A stretch of DNA of 19,304 bases from CAZCBD01 sp964496755 (GTDB lineage Bacteria; Bacteroidota; Ignavibacteria; Ignavibacteriales; Melioribacteraceae). Shown one piece after another: positions 7,545-15,391 of this stretch (the first letter of the stretch is position 1; the number at the start of each line of letters is the position of its first letter). The stretch is taken from assembly GCA_964496755.1 (NCBI GenBank), contig CAZCBD010000031.1, positions 1-19,304 of the forward strand, written 5' to 3'. The position numbers and the translations under genes were made by a program. A model generated the notes under the pieces. It saw only the letters and a list, made by a program, of their open reading frames with translations, ran no database searches and was not told where the DNA came from.

Positions 7545-9044
7545 TTAATTTTTATTTTCCAGTGGAAGTATAATCGTAAACTCACTTCCTTTTTTTTCTG
7601 TACTTTTAACTTTAATATCACCATTAAATTTTTTTATGATTCCATAACTGATTGAAAGCCCCAAACCTGTACCCTTTCCAACCGTTTTTGTTGTAAAAAA
7701 AGGATTGAAAATTTTTGTTAAATTTTCTTTCGGAATTCCGCCGCCATTATCGGATATTTTAACAATTACGTTATTCAAATCCGTATAAACCTTTACACAA
7801 ATTTTCCCCACCCCACTAACAGCATCCAATGCATTAAAAAGTATATTTACAAAGACTTGCAATAGCTGATCGGGAATCACATTTATTTCAGGTATATTTT
7901 CATCTATATCCGATTCAAAATCAACAGCCTTTATTCGTTTGTCATATTTTACAATACCCAAAGCGGTTTTAACGATATCGGAAATTTTAACATACGATTT
8001 TTCATATCCCGGCGGCCTTGAAAAATCTACAAGTTCTCGAACAATTTTCGAAATACGATCTATATGTTCCCGGATATTTGCCAATTGTTGGCTGGTAAAT
8101 TCTTCATTGGTTTTTCTTTGAAGAATTTGGACCAATGAAGAGATAGAAGTTAAAGGATTACCAATTTCATGAGCAATACCTGCAGCCATTTGCCCAACAA
8201 CGGCAAGCTTTTCCGATTGATCTATTTGTTGCTGTAATTTTTTAATTTCGGTATAATCTTTTAAAATTACAAACCTTCCCGCATAATTCCCTTTTGTATC
8301 AGTTAAAATATTTACACTAAGCTGTACCGTAATAATTTCTCCGGTTTTAGTTAAGCGTTCTGTTTCAAGAGTTTTATAAAAACCTTTTGTCCGGACAGAT
8401 TCTCTAATAAATTCTAATTCATCCTGATAATTTTTACCTGACGGGAAAAGTCTTTCCGGCGTGGTTCCTAACACTTCATCTTCAGTAAAACCAAATATTT
8501 TTTCTGCACCTTTGTTCCACGATAAAAATTTATCATCAGCATCAAGCACCATAATTGCCGAATCGGATGAATGTAAAATATTTTTCAAATATTGCTGGTT
8601 CATATCCAATTTTTGGCGCAACCTATCGCGATCCAATTCCAATTCTTTCATCTTTGTTTCTTGATGTAGCACCGAATACCGAGCAAATATTTGCTCAAAT
8701 ATTTCTTCAATAAATCCAAGTATTATAACCGGATCAAAATCATATTTCGCTTTTTCTAAATGATTTATGATTGAAAACCTGCCACTGCTGAATATCTGAC
8801 TTACTTCCAATAAATCCAAATTAAATTCAATACAAAGATTATATATTTCAATCAAATACTCATCCGCCTTTGAAAAATCTGTGGACTTAATAACATCTGA
8901 AATAGTTTCAATGCTTCGCTTTACCAATGTTTTAATTTGAGCTTTCGAAAGTTTACTCCCAAAAGCTTTTTCCAATACAACATACCAATTCTGAAAAATC
9001 GTATCGTAATGTTCGGCAATTAAAGCTATTATTATTTTTTTCAT
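7545..9044 (-). CDS. NtrB-like PAS sensor histidine kinase with RsbRD-like N-terminal domain
   Basis: This is a soluble kinase of 499 residues. Residues 1-125 are all-helical, with W20 near the start and several amphipathic helices. The pattern resembles the RsbRD-type N-terminal domain known from stressosome proteins and some kinases, but this is recognition by eye. A coiled coil (about 128-150) leads to a PAS/PAC domain (about 152-268, with FLSWNKGAEKIFGF and FVILKDYTEIKKL). HisKA follows with H292 in GIAHEIGNPLTS, then an ATPase domain with NALDAV, DNGGGIP and GKGTGLGLS. The HEIGNPL H box and domain order are those of NtrB/AtoS-type kinases that feed sigma-54 activators, which fits the activator gene 18 bp downstream. 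It is the first gene of a four-gene operon ending with the sirtuin. There is no membrane segment, so the signal is cytoplasmic. Confidence 0.93.
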   Translation of the reverse strand: MKKIIIALIAEHYDTIFQNWYVVLEKAFGSKLSKAQIKTLVKRSIETISDVIKSTDFSKADEYLIEIYNLCIEFNLDLLEVSQIFSSGRFSIINHLEKAKYDFDPVIILGFIEEIFEQIFARYSVLHQETKMKELELDRDRLRQKLDMNQQYLKNILHSSDSAIMVLDADDKFLSWNKGAEKIFGFTEDEVLGTTPERLFPSGKNYQDELEFIRESVRTKGFYKTLETERLTKTGEIITVQLSVNILTDTKGNYAGRFVILKDYTEIKKLQQQIDQSEKLAVVGQMAAGIAHEIGNPLTSISSLVQILQRKTNEEFTSQQLANIREHIDRISKIVRELVDFSRPPGYEKSYVKISDIVKTALGIVKYDKRIKAVDFESDIDENIPEINVIPDQLLQVFVNILFNALDAVSGVGKICVKVYTDLNNVIVKISDNGGGIPKENLTKIFNPFFTTKTVGKGTGLGLSISYGIIKKFNGDIKVKSTEKKGSEFTIILPLENKN

Positions 9045-9166
9045 TCTTTGCTCTGTTTTTTATCCAAATCGGATTCTTAAAAATAAGAATATATTTGTGA
9101 AGTTGTTACACTACAGAATTGTTTTTCGGAACTTTTGTTTTTAAATTCTGTTCAAGAAAAAAGTTT

Positions 9167-9170
9167 GGAG
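9167..9170 (+). promoter_or_regulatory. Ribosome binding site of the MuiA-like gene
   Basis: GGAG lies six bases before the ATG at 9177-9179. It supports that start over a TTG at 9135, which would put 14 non-signal residues ahead of the signal peptide. Confidence 0.55.
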
Positions 9171-9176
9171 AGTAAA

Positions 9177-10760
9177 ATGAAAAAATATATTGTTTTTATA
9201 TTAGCATTGGTATTTCTAACTTTAAATAGTTTCTATGCCCAAACCACTACTACTGCTAACATTTTTAATGCAAACCTTAACTACGCTAAAGTTTTTTTAA
9301 ACGGTGCCGAGTTAACGCATAAAATAACCGTCCCCTTACAAAAAGGAATTAATCGAATAAAAATCGGAAATATTTCTTCGAGTTTGGACGAAGCAACTTT
9401 AAACATAAAAATACCTGCAAGTGATGTACTTGAAAATTTTTCTTTCAATAGAAATTTTTTAGTTCGAACTGAAGTACTATCCGAAGTGAATAAGTTAAAA
9501 GTTAAAATTAAAAAGCTAAAGAAAAAAAACCTTGAGCTAAACAATCAAATTTACACTTTGCGTTTAAAGGAGAATTTTTTGCTTGCAAATAAAAAAGTAA
9601 CTAACGAAAAGAATAAAATCTCAATTAACGAATTAAAAAAATATTTAAAATATTTTACGAACGAAATTTTTACAATCAGAAATGAATTGACAAATTATGA
9701 ATCGCAAATTGAATTGAATAAAAAACAAATTGATAATCTAGAACAACAGATATCCGAACTTTCAGCAAATAAAAATAATCCTACGGGTGAATTAAATCTT
9801 GTAATTAATTCAAGCTCAAAACATTCTGCCAATATTAATATTAGTTACTATACATATTCAGCTCGTTGGGAACCTGTTTATGATGTAAAAGTATTTTCAG
9901 GTAAAGATTCGGTAGAACTGATTTATAAAGCAGCAATTTCGCAAAACACCGGACTGAATTGGAAGAATCTCCAACTTGAATTGTCAACCAACCGCCCTTC
10001 TTTTAATCGATTGCCAAATCTCACTCCTTGGGAAATTGATTTTAACAATTACGGCGGCGGCAAATTCAGAAAAAAAAGCATGAGATTTGAAGCGCAAGCC
10101 GATGCAGAAAAGGCTTCCCTACTTTCCAATCCTATTTCCGTAATTGAAAACCAACTTTCGCTTGAATATAAGCCGAATTTATTGTTTAATATAAATTCCG
10201 GCGAACCAAATAGAAAAATCACTCTCGAAAAAAAGAAATTTCCTGTTTCATTTATCTATGTAATTTTTCCCAAATATTCATCAACTGCATATTTTAGTGC
10301 TAATATCAGAGAATTGTCTAAAATTCAACTTCTATCCGGTAAAGCATTTATATTTTTGGATAACTCATACGTATCAAAAACCTTTTTAACCCCCAATAAT
10401 TTACTAGATAATTTCAATGTACCGTTGGGCAAAGACCCATTTCTAACGATAAAAAAAACCAAGACAAAAGATTTTGTTGAGAGTAAATTTTTAAGTAGCA
10501 ACGTTGAACGGGTATTCAAATATAAAATTGAAATTGTAAACCGACACAATTTTGATGTAAATGTAGAGGTTAATGAAAATTATCCTATTTCTAAAACCGA
10601 TGAAATTAAAGTAAAATTATTGAAAACTGAGAATGCCCAAATTGATAAAGAAAAACATATTTTAATTTGGAAAAAAAACATGACTGCCGGACAAAAATTT
10701 ACAATCGAGTTTTCATTTTCAGTGGAATACCCTAAAAATAAAAAAATAATGAATTTATAA
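9177..10760 (+). CDS. Exported MuiA-like protein (DUF4140 / DUF4139)
   Basis: The product is 527 residues. A signal peptide (MKKYIVFILALVFLTLNSFY, then AQ) is cut near residue 22. The N-terminal part (about 30-95: ANLNYAKVFLNGAELTHK, then a run of short beta strands) matches the DUF4140 domain. A long Lys/Glu/Asn-rich coiled coil follows (about 98-205). The C-terminal DUF4139 part starts near residue 210 and has the characteristic YYTYSARWEPVYDVKV segment, then LIYKAAISQNTGLNWKNLQL, and ends with beta-rich repeats. Proteins of this architecture are often named mucoidy inhibitor MuiA family, but their biochemical role is not established. The chosen ATG has GGAG six bases upstream. It is divergent from the kinase operon and is followed after 21 bp by the GNAT gene. 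Location is probably periplasm or outer membrane. Confidence 0.85.
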   Translation: MKKYIVFILALVFLTLNSFYAQTTTTANIFNANLNYAKVFLNGAELTHKITVPLQKGINRIKIGNISSSLDEATLNIKIPASDVLENFSFNRNFLVRTEVLSEVNKLKVKIKKLKKKNLELNNQIYTLRLKENFLLANKKVTNEKNKISINELKKYLKYFTNEIFTIRNELTNYESQIELNKKQIDNLEQQISELSANKNNPTGELNLVINSSSKHSANINISYYTYSARWEPVYDVKVFSGKDSVELIYKAAISQNTGLNWKNLQLELSTNRPSFNRLPNLTPWEIDFNNYGGGKFRKKSMRFEAQADAEKASLLSNPISVIENQLSLEYKPNLLFNINSGEPNRKITLEKKKFPVSFIYVIFPKYSSTAYFSANIRELSKIQLLSGKAFIFLDNSYVSKTFLTPNNLLDNFNVPLGKDPFLTIKKTKTKDFVESKFLSSNVERVFKYKIEIVNRHNFDVNVEVNENYPISKTDEIKVKLLKTENAQIDKEKHILIWKKNMTAGQKFTIEFSFSVEYPKNKKIMNL

Positions 10761-10781
10761 GTTTTAACTCCCGAGGAATTT

Positions 10782-11237
10782 ATGTGTGAAATAAAAATAA
10801 GAAAGGCAACAATTGAAGATGCGGAAACAATTATCGACTTTAATTCCAAAATGGCTTTTGAAACAGAAGAAATGAAATTAAATCATAAATTGATAAGCAA
10901 TGGTGTTAAAAATCTTTTTTCACATCCTGAATACGGCTACTATTTGGTTGCCGAAAAAAATGGTGTAATTGCCGGACAATTGATGATTACATATGAATGG
11001 AGCGATTGGCGCAACGGATTATTTTGGTGGGTCCAAAGTGTATATGTAGCTAAAGAATTTCGCAGACAGGGTATTTATAAAAAAATGTACGAATGGATAA
11101 AAGAAAAAGCCAAACATACCGACAACGTTTGCGGAATTCGATTGTATGTTGAAAAGGAAAATAAAGTTGCTCAAAATACGTACAAAAACTTGGGTATGGT
11201 AGAAACTCATTACAACTTGTACGAAGAAGTATTTTAA
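10782..11237 (+). CDS. GNAT-family N-acetyltransferase
   Basis: This 151-residue protein has the length and order of a single GNAT domain: an N-terminal strand and helix (IKIRKATIEDAETIIDF), a central strand (YYLVAEKNGVIAGQLMI), the acetyl-CoA loop region (VQSVYVAKEFRRQGIYKKMYEWI, here cited as the segment near residues 86-108) and a C-terminal region ending IRLYVEKENKVAQNTYKNLG. The loop reads RRQGIY, so the first Gly of the RxxGxG/A consensus is present while the last position is Tyr. It should transfer an acetyl group from acetyl-CoA to an amine; the substrate cannot be read from the sequence. GAGGAA lies five bases upstream of the ATG. It follows the MuiA-like gene by 21 bp and is probably co-transcribed. 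A GNAT gene about 6 kb from a sirtuin gene is suggestive, but they are in different operons. Confidence 0.9.
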   Translation: MCEIKIRKATIEDAETIIDFNSKMAFETEEMKLNHKLISNGVKNLFSHPEYGYYLVAEKNGVIAGQLMITYEWSDWRNGLFWWVQSVYVAKEFRRQGIYKKMYEWIKEKAKHTDNVCGIRLYVEKENKVAQNTYKNLGMVETHYNLYEEVF

Positions 11238-11295
11238 TTTACTTTAACATTCAATATTTTAACTATAAATATTTTGGACTAATAATATTTATTTT

Positions 11296-11610
11296 TTATT
11301 CAATTAAAACTGCAGTACCGTAAACCAGAATTTCGGCAGCATTCTGCATAATATAGCTAGTGGTAAACCTAACATTGATAATAGCATTTGCACCCAATTG
11401 TTCGGCTTGTTTTTTCATTCTATCTAAAGCTTGTTCTCTTGATTCAGCAATTAATTTGGTGTATTCTTCAATTTCGCCACCAACCAAATTTTTGAATACG
11501 GCAATAATATCCCTACCTATATTTCTTGCTCGTACAGTGCTACCTTTAACAATTCCAAATACTTTTTTTACTTCCTTCCCCTGAATTTCGTTGGTTGAAA
11601 CAATTATCAT
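11296..11610 (-). CDS. ybjQ: YbjQ / UPF0145 heavy-metal-binding-domain family protein
   Basis: This 104-residue protein matches the YbjQ (UPF0145) family over its full length. The hallmarks are the opening MIIVSTNEIQGKEV, then a GIVKGSTVRARNIGRD segment, the LVGGEIEEYTKL segment, and GANAIINVRF. The family forms a small pentameric cytoplasmic protein. It is labelled heavy-metal binding in databases, but no biochemical function is firmly known. Its ATG overlaps the TGA of the upstream gene (ATGA at 11607-11610), so it is translationally coupled to the candidate anti-sigma factor, and it is the last gene of this operon. Placement at the end of a sigma/anti-sigma unit suggests a part in the same stress response, which is inference. 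Confidence 0.92.
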   Translation of the reverse strand: MIIVSTNEIQGKEVKKVFGIVKGSTVRARNIGRDIIAVFKNLVGGEIEEYTKLIAESREQALDRMKKQAEQLGANAIINVRFTTSYIMQNAAEILVYGTAVLIE

Positions 11611-12050
11611 CTTTGGATCTCCTTATATTTGTCTCTAAGATTTGTTTTGATTTTTTCACGTAAGATTGATAAAAATAGTAGAACTATACCGAAAATTAAA
11701 AATGCTAATCCGACTTTTACAAATATCGGAGTTTGTGTATCATATAATATTTGCTCTACTATTTGAAAAGCAGCATAACCCAATAAAAGTAATGAACTTA
11801 TAATTATAACCGCCCAAGCAATTTTTCTTTCGAATCTATTATATAGACTTAACCAATAGGAATCCCAAAATTCATTTTTAGGATTTTTTAGATTAACCGA
11901 TTTAAAAATTTCTTTTATTTTTTTTTGTTCATCAAATTCTTTTTTAAACTCTTTATTTGATGTTAATAAACTTTCAATCCTTTTTATTTCTTCAGGAGTA
12001 GCCGTTTTATCAAAGTATTTTTCGATTAGAAAAATATAATTTTCGTTCAT
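11607..12050 (-). CDS. Probable anti-sigma factor (two-helix membrane protein)
   Basis: This 147-residue protein has a charged, helical cytoplasmic N-terminus (1-72) and two membrane helices (about 75-98, IAWAVIIISSLLLLGYAAF; and about 108-128, VGLAFLIFGIVLLFLSIL), then a basic tail. The opening segment (YIFLIEKYFDKTATPEEIKRI) resembles the N-terminal helix pair of sigma-binding proteins of the FecR/anti-sigma type. It contains no Cys or His at all, so the zinc-binding HxxxCxxC anti-sigma motif is absent. The strongest argument is position: its ATG overlaps the sigma factor's TGA by four bases (12047-12050), the usual arrangement of an ECF sigma factor and its membrane-bound inhibitor. No extracytoplasmic sensing domain is present beyond the roughly 10-residue loop between the helices. 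Confidence 0.65.
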   Translation of the reverse strand: MNENYIFLIEKYFDKTATPEEIKRIESLLTSNKEFKKEFDEQKKIKEIFKSVNLKNPKNEFWDSYWLSLYNRFERKIAWAVIIISSLLLLGYAAFQIVEQILYDTQTPIFVKVGLAFLIFGIVLLFLSILREKIKTNLRDKYKEIQR

Positions 12051-12565
12051 TGTTCTAATCCTTTCATTTTTTTTGCTAATCTTTTTCGTGCATAAAAAAG
12101 TTTTGACATTACCGAACCAATTGGAATATCAAGCATTTCCGCAATTTCTTTGTAAGTATAATTTTCAATTTCCTTTAATACTAATATTTCCCTATCGCTT
12201 TTCTTCAACTTAAACAAAGCCGCTTCCAAAATTTTATGTAAATCTTTTAATTCTACTTCCGCTTGGACTTTATTATTAACTGAATTTATTTCAAGCTCAA
12301 ATAATTCAATATTCATATTTTTCTTTTTGTCTCTTTTATAATTAAAGCAAAGATTTCTCAAAATCTTATAATACCATGTAAAAAAATTCTTATTAACATC
12401 AAATTTAGCGAAATGATGATAGGCATTAACAAATGCTTGTTGCGATATTTCCATGGCATCATCGTGAGAACCTAAAAGTAGCAATGCGGTATAATAGGCC
12501 CTTCTCATATTGAGCTTCATCAAAAGAGCAAATTCTTCTTTCTTTTTTTTGGTATACTTTGGCAT
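12047..12565 (-). CDS. ECF-type RNA polymerase sigma factor
   Basis: This is a 172-residue sigma-70 family protein of group 4 size, with only regions 2 and 4. Region 2 (about 12-80) includes DDAMEISQQAFVNAYHHFAKF and the promoter-melting and -10-binding segment FFTWYYKILRNLCFNYKRD. Region 4 (about 115-168) includes KKSDREILVLKEIENYTYKEIAEML and the recognition helix IPIGSVMSKLFYARKRL. It should direct RNA polymerase to an alternative set of promoters, normally including its own. The gene follows the alpha/beta hydrolase by four bases and overlaps the next gene, the candidate anti-sigma factor, by ATGA. No strong ribosome binding site is visible, which fits translational coupling to the hydrolase. 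Confidence 0.92.
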   Translation of the reverse strand: MPKYTKKKKEEFALLMKLNMRRAYYTALLLLGSHDDAMEISQQAFVNAYHHFAKFDVNKNFFTWYYKILRNLCFNYKRDKKKNMNIELFELEINSVNNKVQAEVELKDLHKILEAALFKLKKSDREILVLKEIENYTYKEIAEMLDIPIGSVMSKLFYARKRLAKKMKGLEQ

Positions 12566-12569
12566 TTTG

Positions 12570-13964
12570 TTATCTATTTTTTATCCAATTCAAAACATAT
12601 TTCAAAACTTCAGGAGAAATTGTTTCTTCAATATCCTTGTATTCATCTATATTACCTGTTTTACAATGCTGAAATAAATGGTTCAATCCCTCGAACACTT
12701 TAATTTCAATATTCTTTTTTTCTTTTTCATTAATAATTTGCCGTAACTTGGCTGAGTTACTTTTTGCTAATACTTGAGAGTCTTTAGAAGCAAATAAAGC
12801 CAAAAGCGGAACATCAACATCGGATAAATCCGATTCGGGATTATATTTCATAAAATATCTAAACCATGGTGTTAGCAATTGTTTTGATATCATACTAATT
12901 GTTTTTTCTTTAATTGGAAATTGTTTCCGCTCATTCTCATTTAATTTTCTCAAAAACTCATTCATTTTTAGTTGCATTATTTTATCAGCTTCTTGAACAG
13001 ATAATTCCGATTTTGCAATTTTGTAAATTTCTTTCAATATTTGTTTGTATTTAGCTAAAATACTTGCGGGAACTCCTGAAAGTAATAATATTTTTTCATT
13101 TTGTTCTAACAATAATGAATCCCCTGCTATGGTAGGACCGGCAAGCATAATAGCAAAATTAACATCGCCGGCTGCAGCTATCATTGCTGCAATTTCACCA
13201 CCCTCACTGTGACCAATAATTCCTATTTTATTGTGATTGACAAATTCTTGCGATTGTAAAAATTCAATTGCAGCTCTGGCGTCCATTGCAAAATTTAATG
13301 TTGTAGCATTATATGCATCACCTGTCGATTTCCCGAATCCTCTATCGTCATACCGCAAAACCGCTATTCCGTTGCGCGTTAAAAAATCCGATAATACAAA
13401 AAACGGCTTGTGATTAAAAATTTTCTCATCTCTATCCTGTAATCCCGAACCTGTAATTAAAACCACAGCAGGGAAATGCTTGCCTATTTTAGGATAAGTA
13501 AGAGTACCGGACAATATCGCCCCATCTTCACGATTTGTAAATTTAACTTCTCTTTGTAAATACGGAAAAGGTGGTTTGGGTGTTTGAGGTTTTTCAGATT
13601 TGACATAATTTTTTACTCTACTTAAATTTAATTCAAACTCTTTTAAACCTTGCTTCCATTTTCCTGAAATAGAATCTTCGTTTATAATTTCCCCGTGATA
13701 TTTTGCTCCGATACTTAAAACAGTAAAAATTACATTAACACTGTCCACATCTATAGTACTTATCGGAATTCCTTCCGCACCCTGAGCCGGACTATCAATT
13801 GTCCCGGATAATTTCCCACTTATCCGTTCCAAGTGAAAAATTAGGGGGAGTGTATTTTCGCTTATTTTTATTTCTCCTTTCCAATGACCCTTTATATCTA
13901 CGAGCTGAGCATTTAATATTGTAGTTGTTAAAAAGAAACCTATCAAAATAAATATTCTAATCAT
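12570..13964 (-). CDS. Exported alpha/beta hydrolase with N-terminal beta domain
   Basis: This is a 464-residue serine hydrolase with a signal peptide (MIRIFILIGFFLTTTILNAQ). Residues 21-115 form a beta-rich domain (DIKGHWKGEIKI, then short strands with SGTIDSP and SGKWKQG) of the kind that precedes secreted hydrolases in this group of bacteria. The catalytic part (about 140-464) has an oxyanion-loop region (LITGSGLQDRDE), DDRGFGKSTG, the nucleophile elbow GHSEGG with S253, the acid D395 in ASKD, and H429 in GLNHLF, a complete triad. It likely cleaves an ester or small peptide in the periplasm; the substrate is unknown. A consensus ribosome binding site lies just upstream of the ATG. It is the first gene of the unit that carries the sigma factor four bases downstream, so the operon promoter must lie in 13976-14075. 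Confidence 0.88.
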   Translation of the reverse strand: MIRIFILIGFFLTTTILNAQLVDIKGHWKGEIKISENTLPLIFHLERISGKLSGTIDSPAQGAEGIPISTIDVDSVNVIFTVLSIGAKYHGEIINEDSISGKWKQGLKEFELNLSRVKNYVKSEKPQTPKPPFPYLQREVKFTNREDGAILSGTLTYPKIGKHFPAVVLITGSGLQDRDEKIFNHKPFFVLSDFLTRNGIAVLRYDDRGFGKSTGDAYNATTLNFAMDARAAIEFLQSQEFVNHNKIGIIGHSEGGEIAAMIAAAGDVNFAIMLAGPTIAGDSLLLEQNEKILLLSGVPASILAKYKQILKEIYKIAKSELSVQEADKIMQLKMNEFLRKLNENERKQFPIKEKTISMISKQLLTPWFRYFMKYNPESDLSDVDVPLLALFASKDSQVLAKSNSAKLRQIINEKEKKNIEIKVFEGLNHLFQHCKTGNIDEYKDIEETISPEVLKYVLNWIKNR

Positions 13965-13968
13965 AGAA

Positions 13969-13975
13969 CCTCCTT
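13969..13975 (-). promoter_or_regulatory. Consensus Shine-Dalgarno of the hydrolase gene
   Basis: On the minus strand AAGGAGG ends four bases before the ATG at 13962-13964. It is the best match to the anti-Shine-Dalgarno sequence in the window and is informative about lineage, since Bacteroidota proper seldom use one. Confidence 0.75.
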
Positions 13976-14075
13976 GTTTTGGAAGTGATACACATAAGTT
14001 TAATTTTTATTCAAACTAAAAACAATATTTTAAAAAAAGTTTTTATATTGTATCATAAAATTTAACGAGACAATT

Positions 14076-14645
14076 ATGTTAAAAGAATTAATAAAGAAAA
14101 ATAGAAGTTACAGGCGTTTTAAGCCCGGAGTTGAAATTAAAAAAAACACTCTAAATCAATTAATAGATTTAGCAAGGTTATCTCCATCCGGTGCAAATTT
14201 ACAACCATTAAAATATATAATTTCGAATGACAAAGAAACTAACGATTTAATTTTTCCTACGTTAGCTTGGGCAGGATATTTAGTAAACTGGTTAGGGCCG
14301 GCAGAAAACGAACGGCCATCGGCATATATAATTATTTTAGGTGATAAGCAAATCAGTAAAAAATTTGGTGTGGATCACGGCATTGCTGCTCAGAGCATAA
14401 TGCTTGGAGCTACCGAACTTGGTTATGGCGGTTGCATAATTGCATCTATCGATAGAAAAAAATTATCCGAAAATCTTAGAATAACGGATCGCTTTGAAAT
14501 ATTACTTGCATTAGCTATTGGTAAACCAAACGAAACAGTTATTCTCGATACCACAAAAACATCAAAGGGAATACGATATTGGCGCGAAAAAGATGACACT
14601 CATCACGTTCCTAAAAGAAGCCTCGATGAAATAATAATCAAATAG
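14076..14645 (+). CDS. Nitroreductase-family FMN oxidoreductase
   Basis: This 189-residue protein has the features of the nitroreductase fold: the N-terminal FMN phosphate-binding RSYRRF (10-15), LARLSPSGANLQPLKYII (about 32-49) with the SGANxQP flavin motif, GIAAQSIMLGATELGYGGC in the second half, and the closing ALAIGKPNE. Members are usually homodimers that use FMN and NAD(P)H to reduce nitro compounds, quinones or flavins; the natural substrate cannot be read. It lies divergently from the hydrolase operon. A flavin-reductase-like gene follows after six bases and the two should form an operon. The start has only a weak upstream GAGA-type signal, but it aligns with the family's usual N-terminus. 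Confidence 0.92.
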   Translation: MLKELIKKNRSYRRFKPGVEIKKNTLNQLIDLARLSPSGANLQPLKYIISNDKETNDLIFPTLAWAGYLVNWLGPAENERPSAYIIILGDKQISKKFGVDHGIAAQSIMLGATELGYGGCIIASIDRKKLSENLRITDRFEILLALAIGKPNETVILDTTKTSKGIRYWREKDDTHHVPKRSLDEIIIK

Positions 14646-14651
14646 GTTAAT

Positions 14652-15173
14652 ATGAAAAGTATTAAGTTTGAAAATTTTAATATTGATATTTTTAATCTCT
14701 GGAAAAATCAATGGTTTTTACTTACCTCCGGTAATTTTAAAAAAAATGATTTTAATACTATGACGGTTGCTTGGGGTAGTTTTGGAATTATGTGGAATAA
14801 ACCCTTTGCCCAAATAGTTGTTAGACCTACTAGATTTACTTATAATTTTACAGAAAAATTTAATTCATTTACTTTGTCGGCTTTCTCCGATAATTATAAA
14901 TCCATACTTTCAATGTTAGGCACAAAATCTGGAAGAGATACCGATAAAATCACCGAATCAGGATTAACTCCAATTGCTTCCGAAATTATTGAATCACCTG
15001 CTTTTGAAGAGGCCGAATTAATTTTGGAATGTAAAAAAATCTATTGGGATGATTTCAAAAGTAAAAACTTTTTAGATAATACAATTAATACTTCATATCC
15101 TCAGAAAGATTATCACAGAATTTATTTTGGTGAAATATTAAAAATTAAAGGAACAGATAAATATTCAAAATAA
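14652..15173 (+). CDS. Flavin-reductase-like FMN-binding split-barrel protein
   Basis: This 173-residue protein is typical of the flavin reductase-like family (usually 160-210 residues). After WFLLTSGNFKKNDFNTMTVA comes the WGSFGIMWNKP turn, then IVVRPTRFTYNF and FTLSAF, the beta-barrel strands that hold FMN. The middle (SMLGTKSGRDTDKI) matches the segment where relatives have GxxSGRxxDK. These proteins bind FMN and reduce it or pass electrons from NAD(P)H. It follows the nitroreductase gene by six bases with AGG just before the ATG, so the two flavoproteins are very likely made together. No partner monooxygenase is present nearby. Confidence 0.88.
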   Translation: MKSIKFENFNIDIFNLWKNQWFLLTSGNFKKNDFNTMTVAWGSFGIMWNKPFAQIVVRPTRFTYNFTEKFNSFTLSAFSDNYKSILSMLGTKSGRDTDKITESGLTPIASEIIESPAFEEAELILECKKIYWDDFKSKNFLDNTINTSYPQKDYHRIYFGEILKIKGTDKYSK

Positions 15174-15203
15174 AAAGAGATACCTAAAATCTAAGCAAGT
15201 GCT

Positions 15204-15230
15204 ACTTCTCTTTAAGAAGTTTTCTTTAAT
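15204..15230 (+). terminator. Possible weak terminator after the flavoprotein pair
   Basis: ACTTCT (15204-15209) and AGAAGT (15215-15220) form a six-base stem with a five-base loop, followed by TTTCTTT. The rest of the 15174-15391 gap contains no RNA gene or coding frame that I can support. Confidence 0.3.
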
Positions 15231-15391
15231 ATTTACCATCAGATAAAATAATATCGAACCTACTCCGAATAAATTCAACAGAATTACAAATTATAGTAAA
15301 AGTAAGAATATGATACATTACCTTAAATCATAGCATTTTACTTTTAAAAACAGTATCTTAAAATTTATGTCTTAAAAAAGTGGTTGGTAAA

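Noticed and set aside
9090..9097. TATATTTG as a Bacteroidota-type -7 box (TAnnTTTG) for the MuiA-like gene
   Set aside because: No TTG occurs at the matching -33 position, and the use of Shine-Dalgarno sites argues against a typical Bacteroidota promoter system.
11253..11273. AATATTT/AAATATT inverted repeat between two convergent genes as a terminator
   Set aside because: The seven-base stem is purely AT with no following T tract, well within chance for this base composition.
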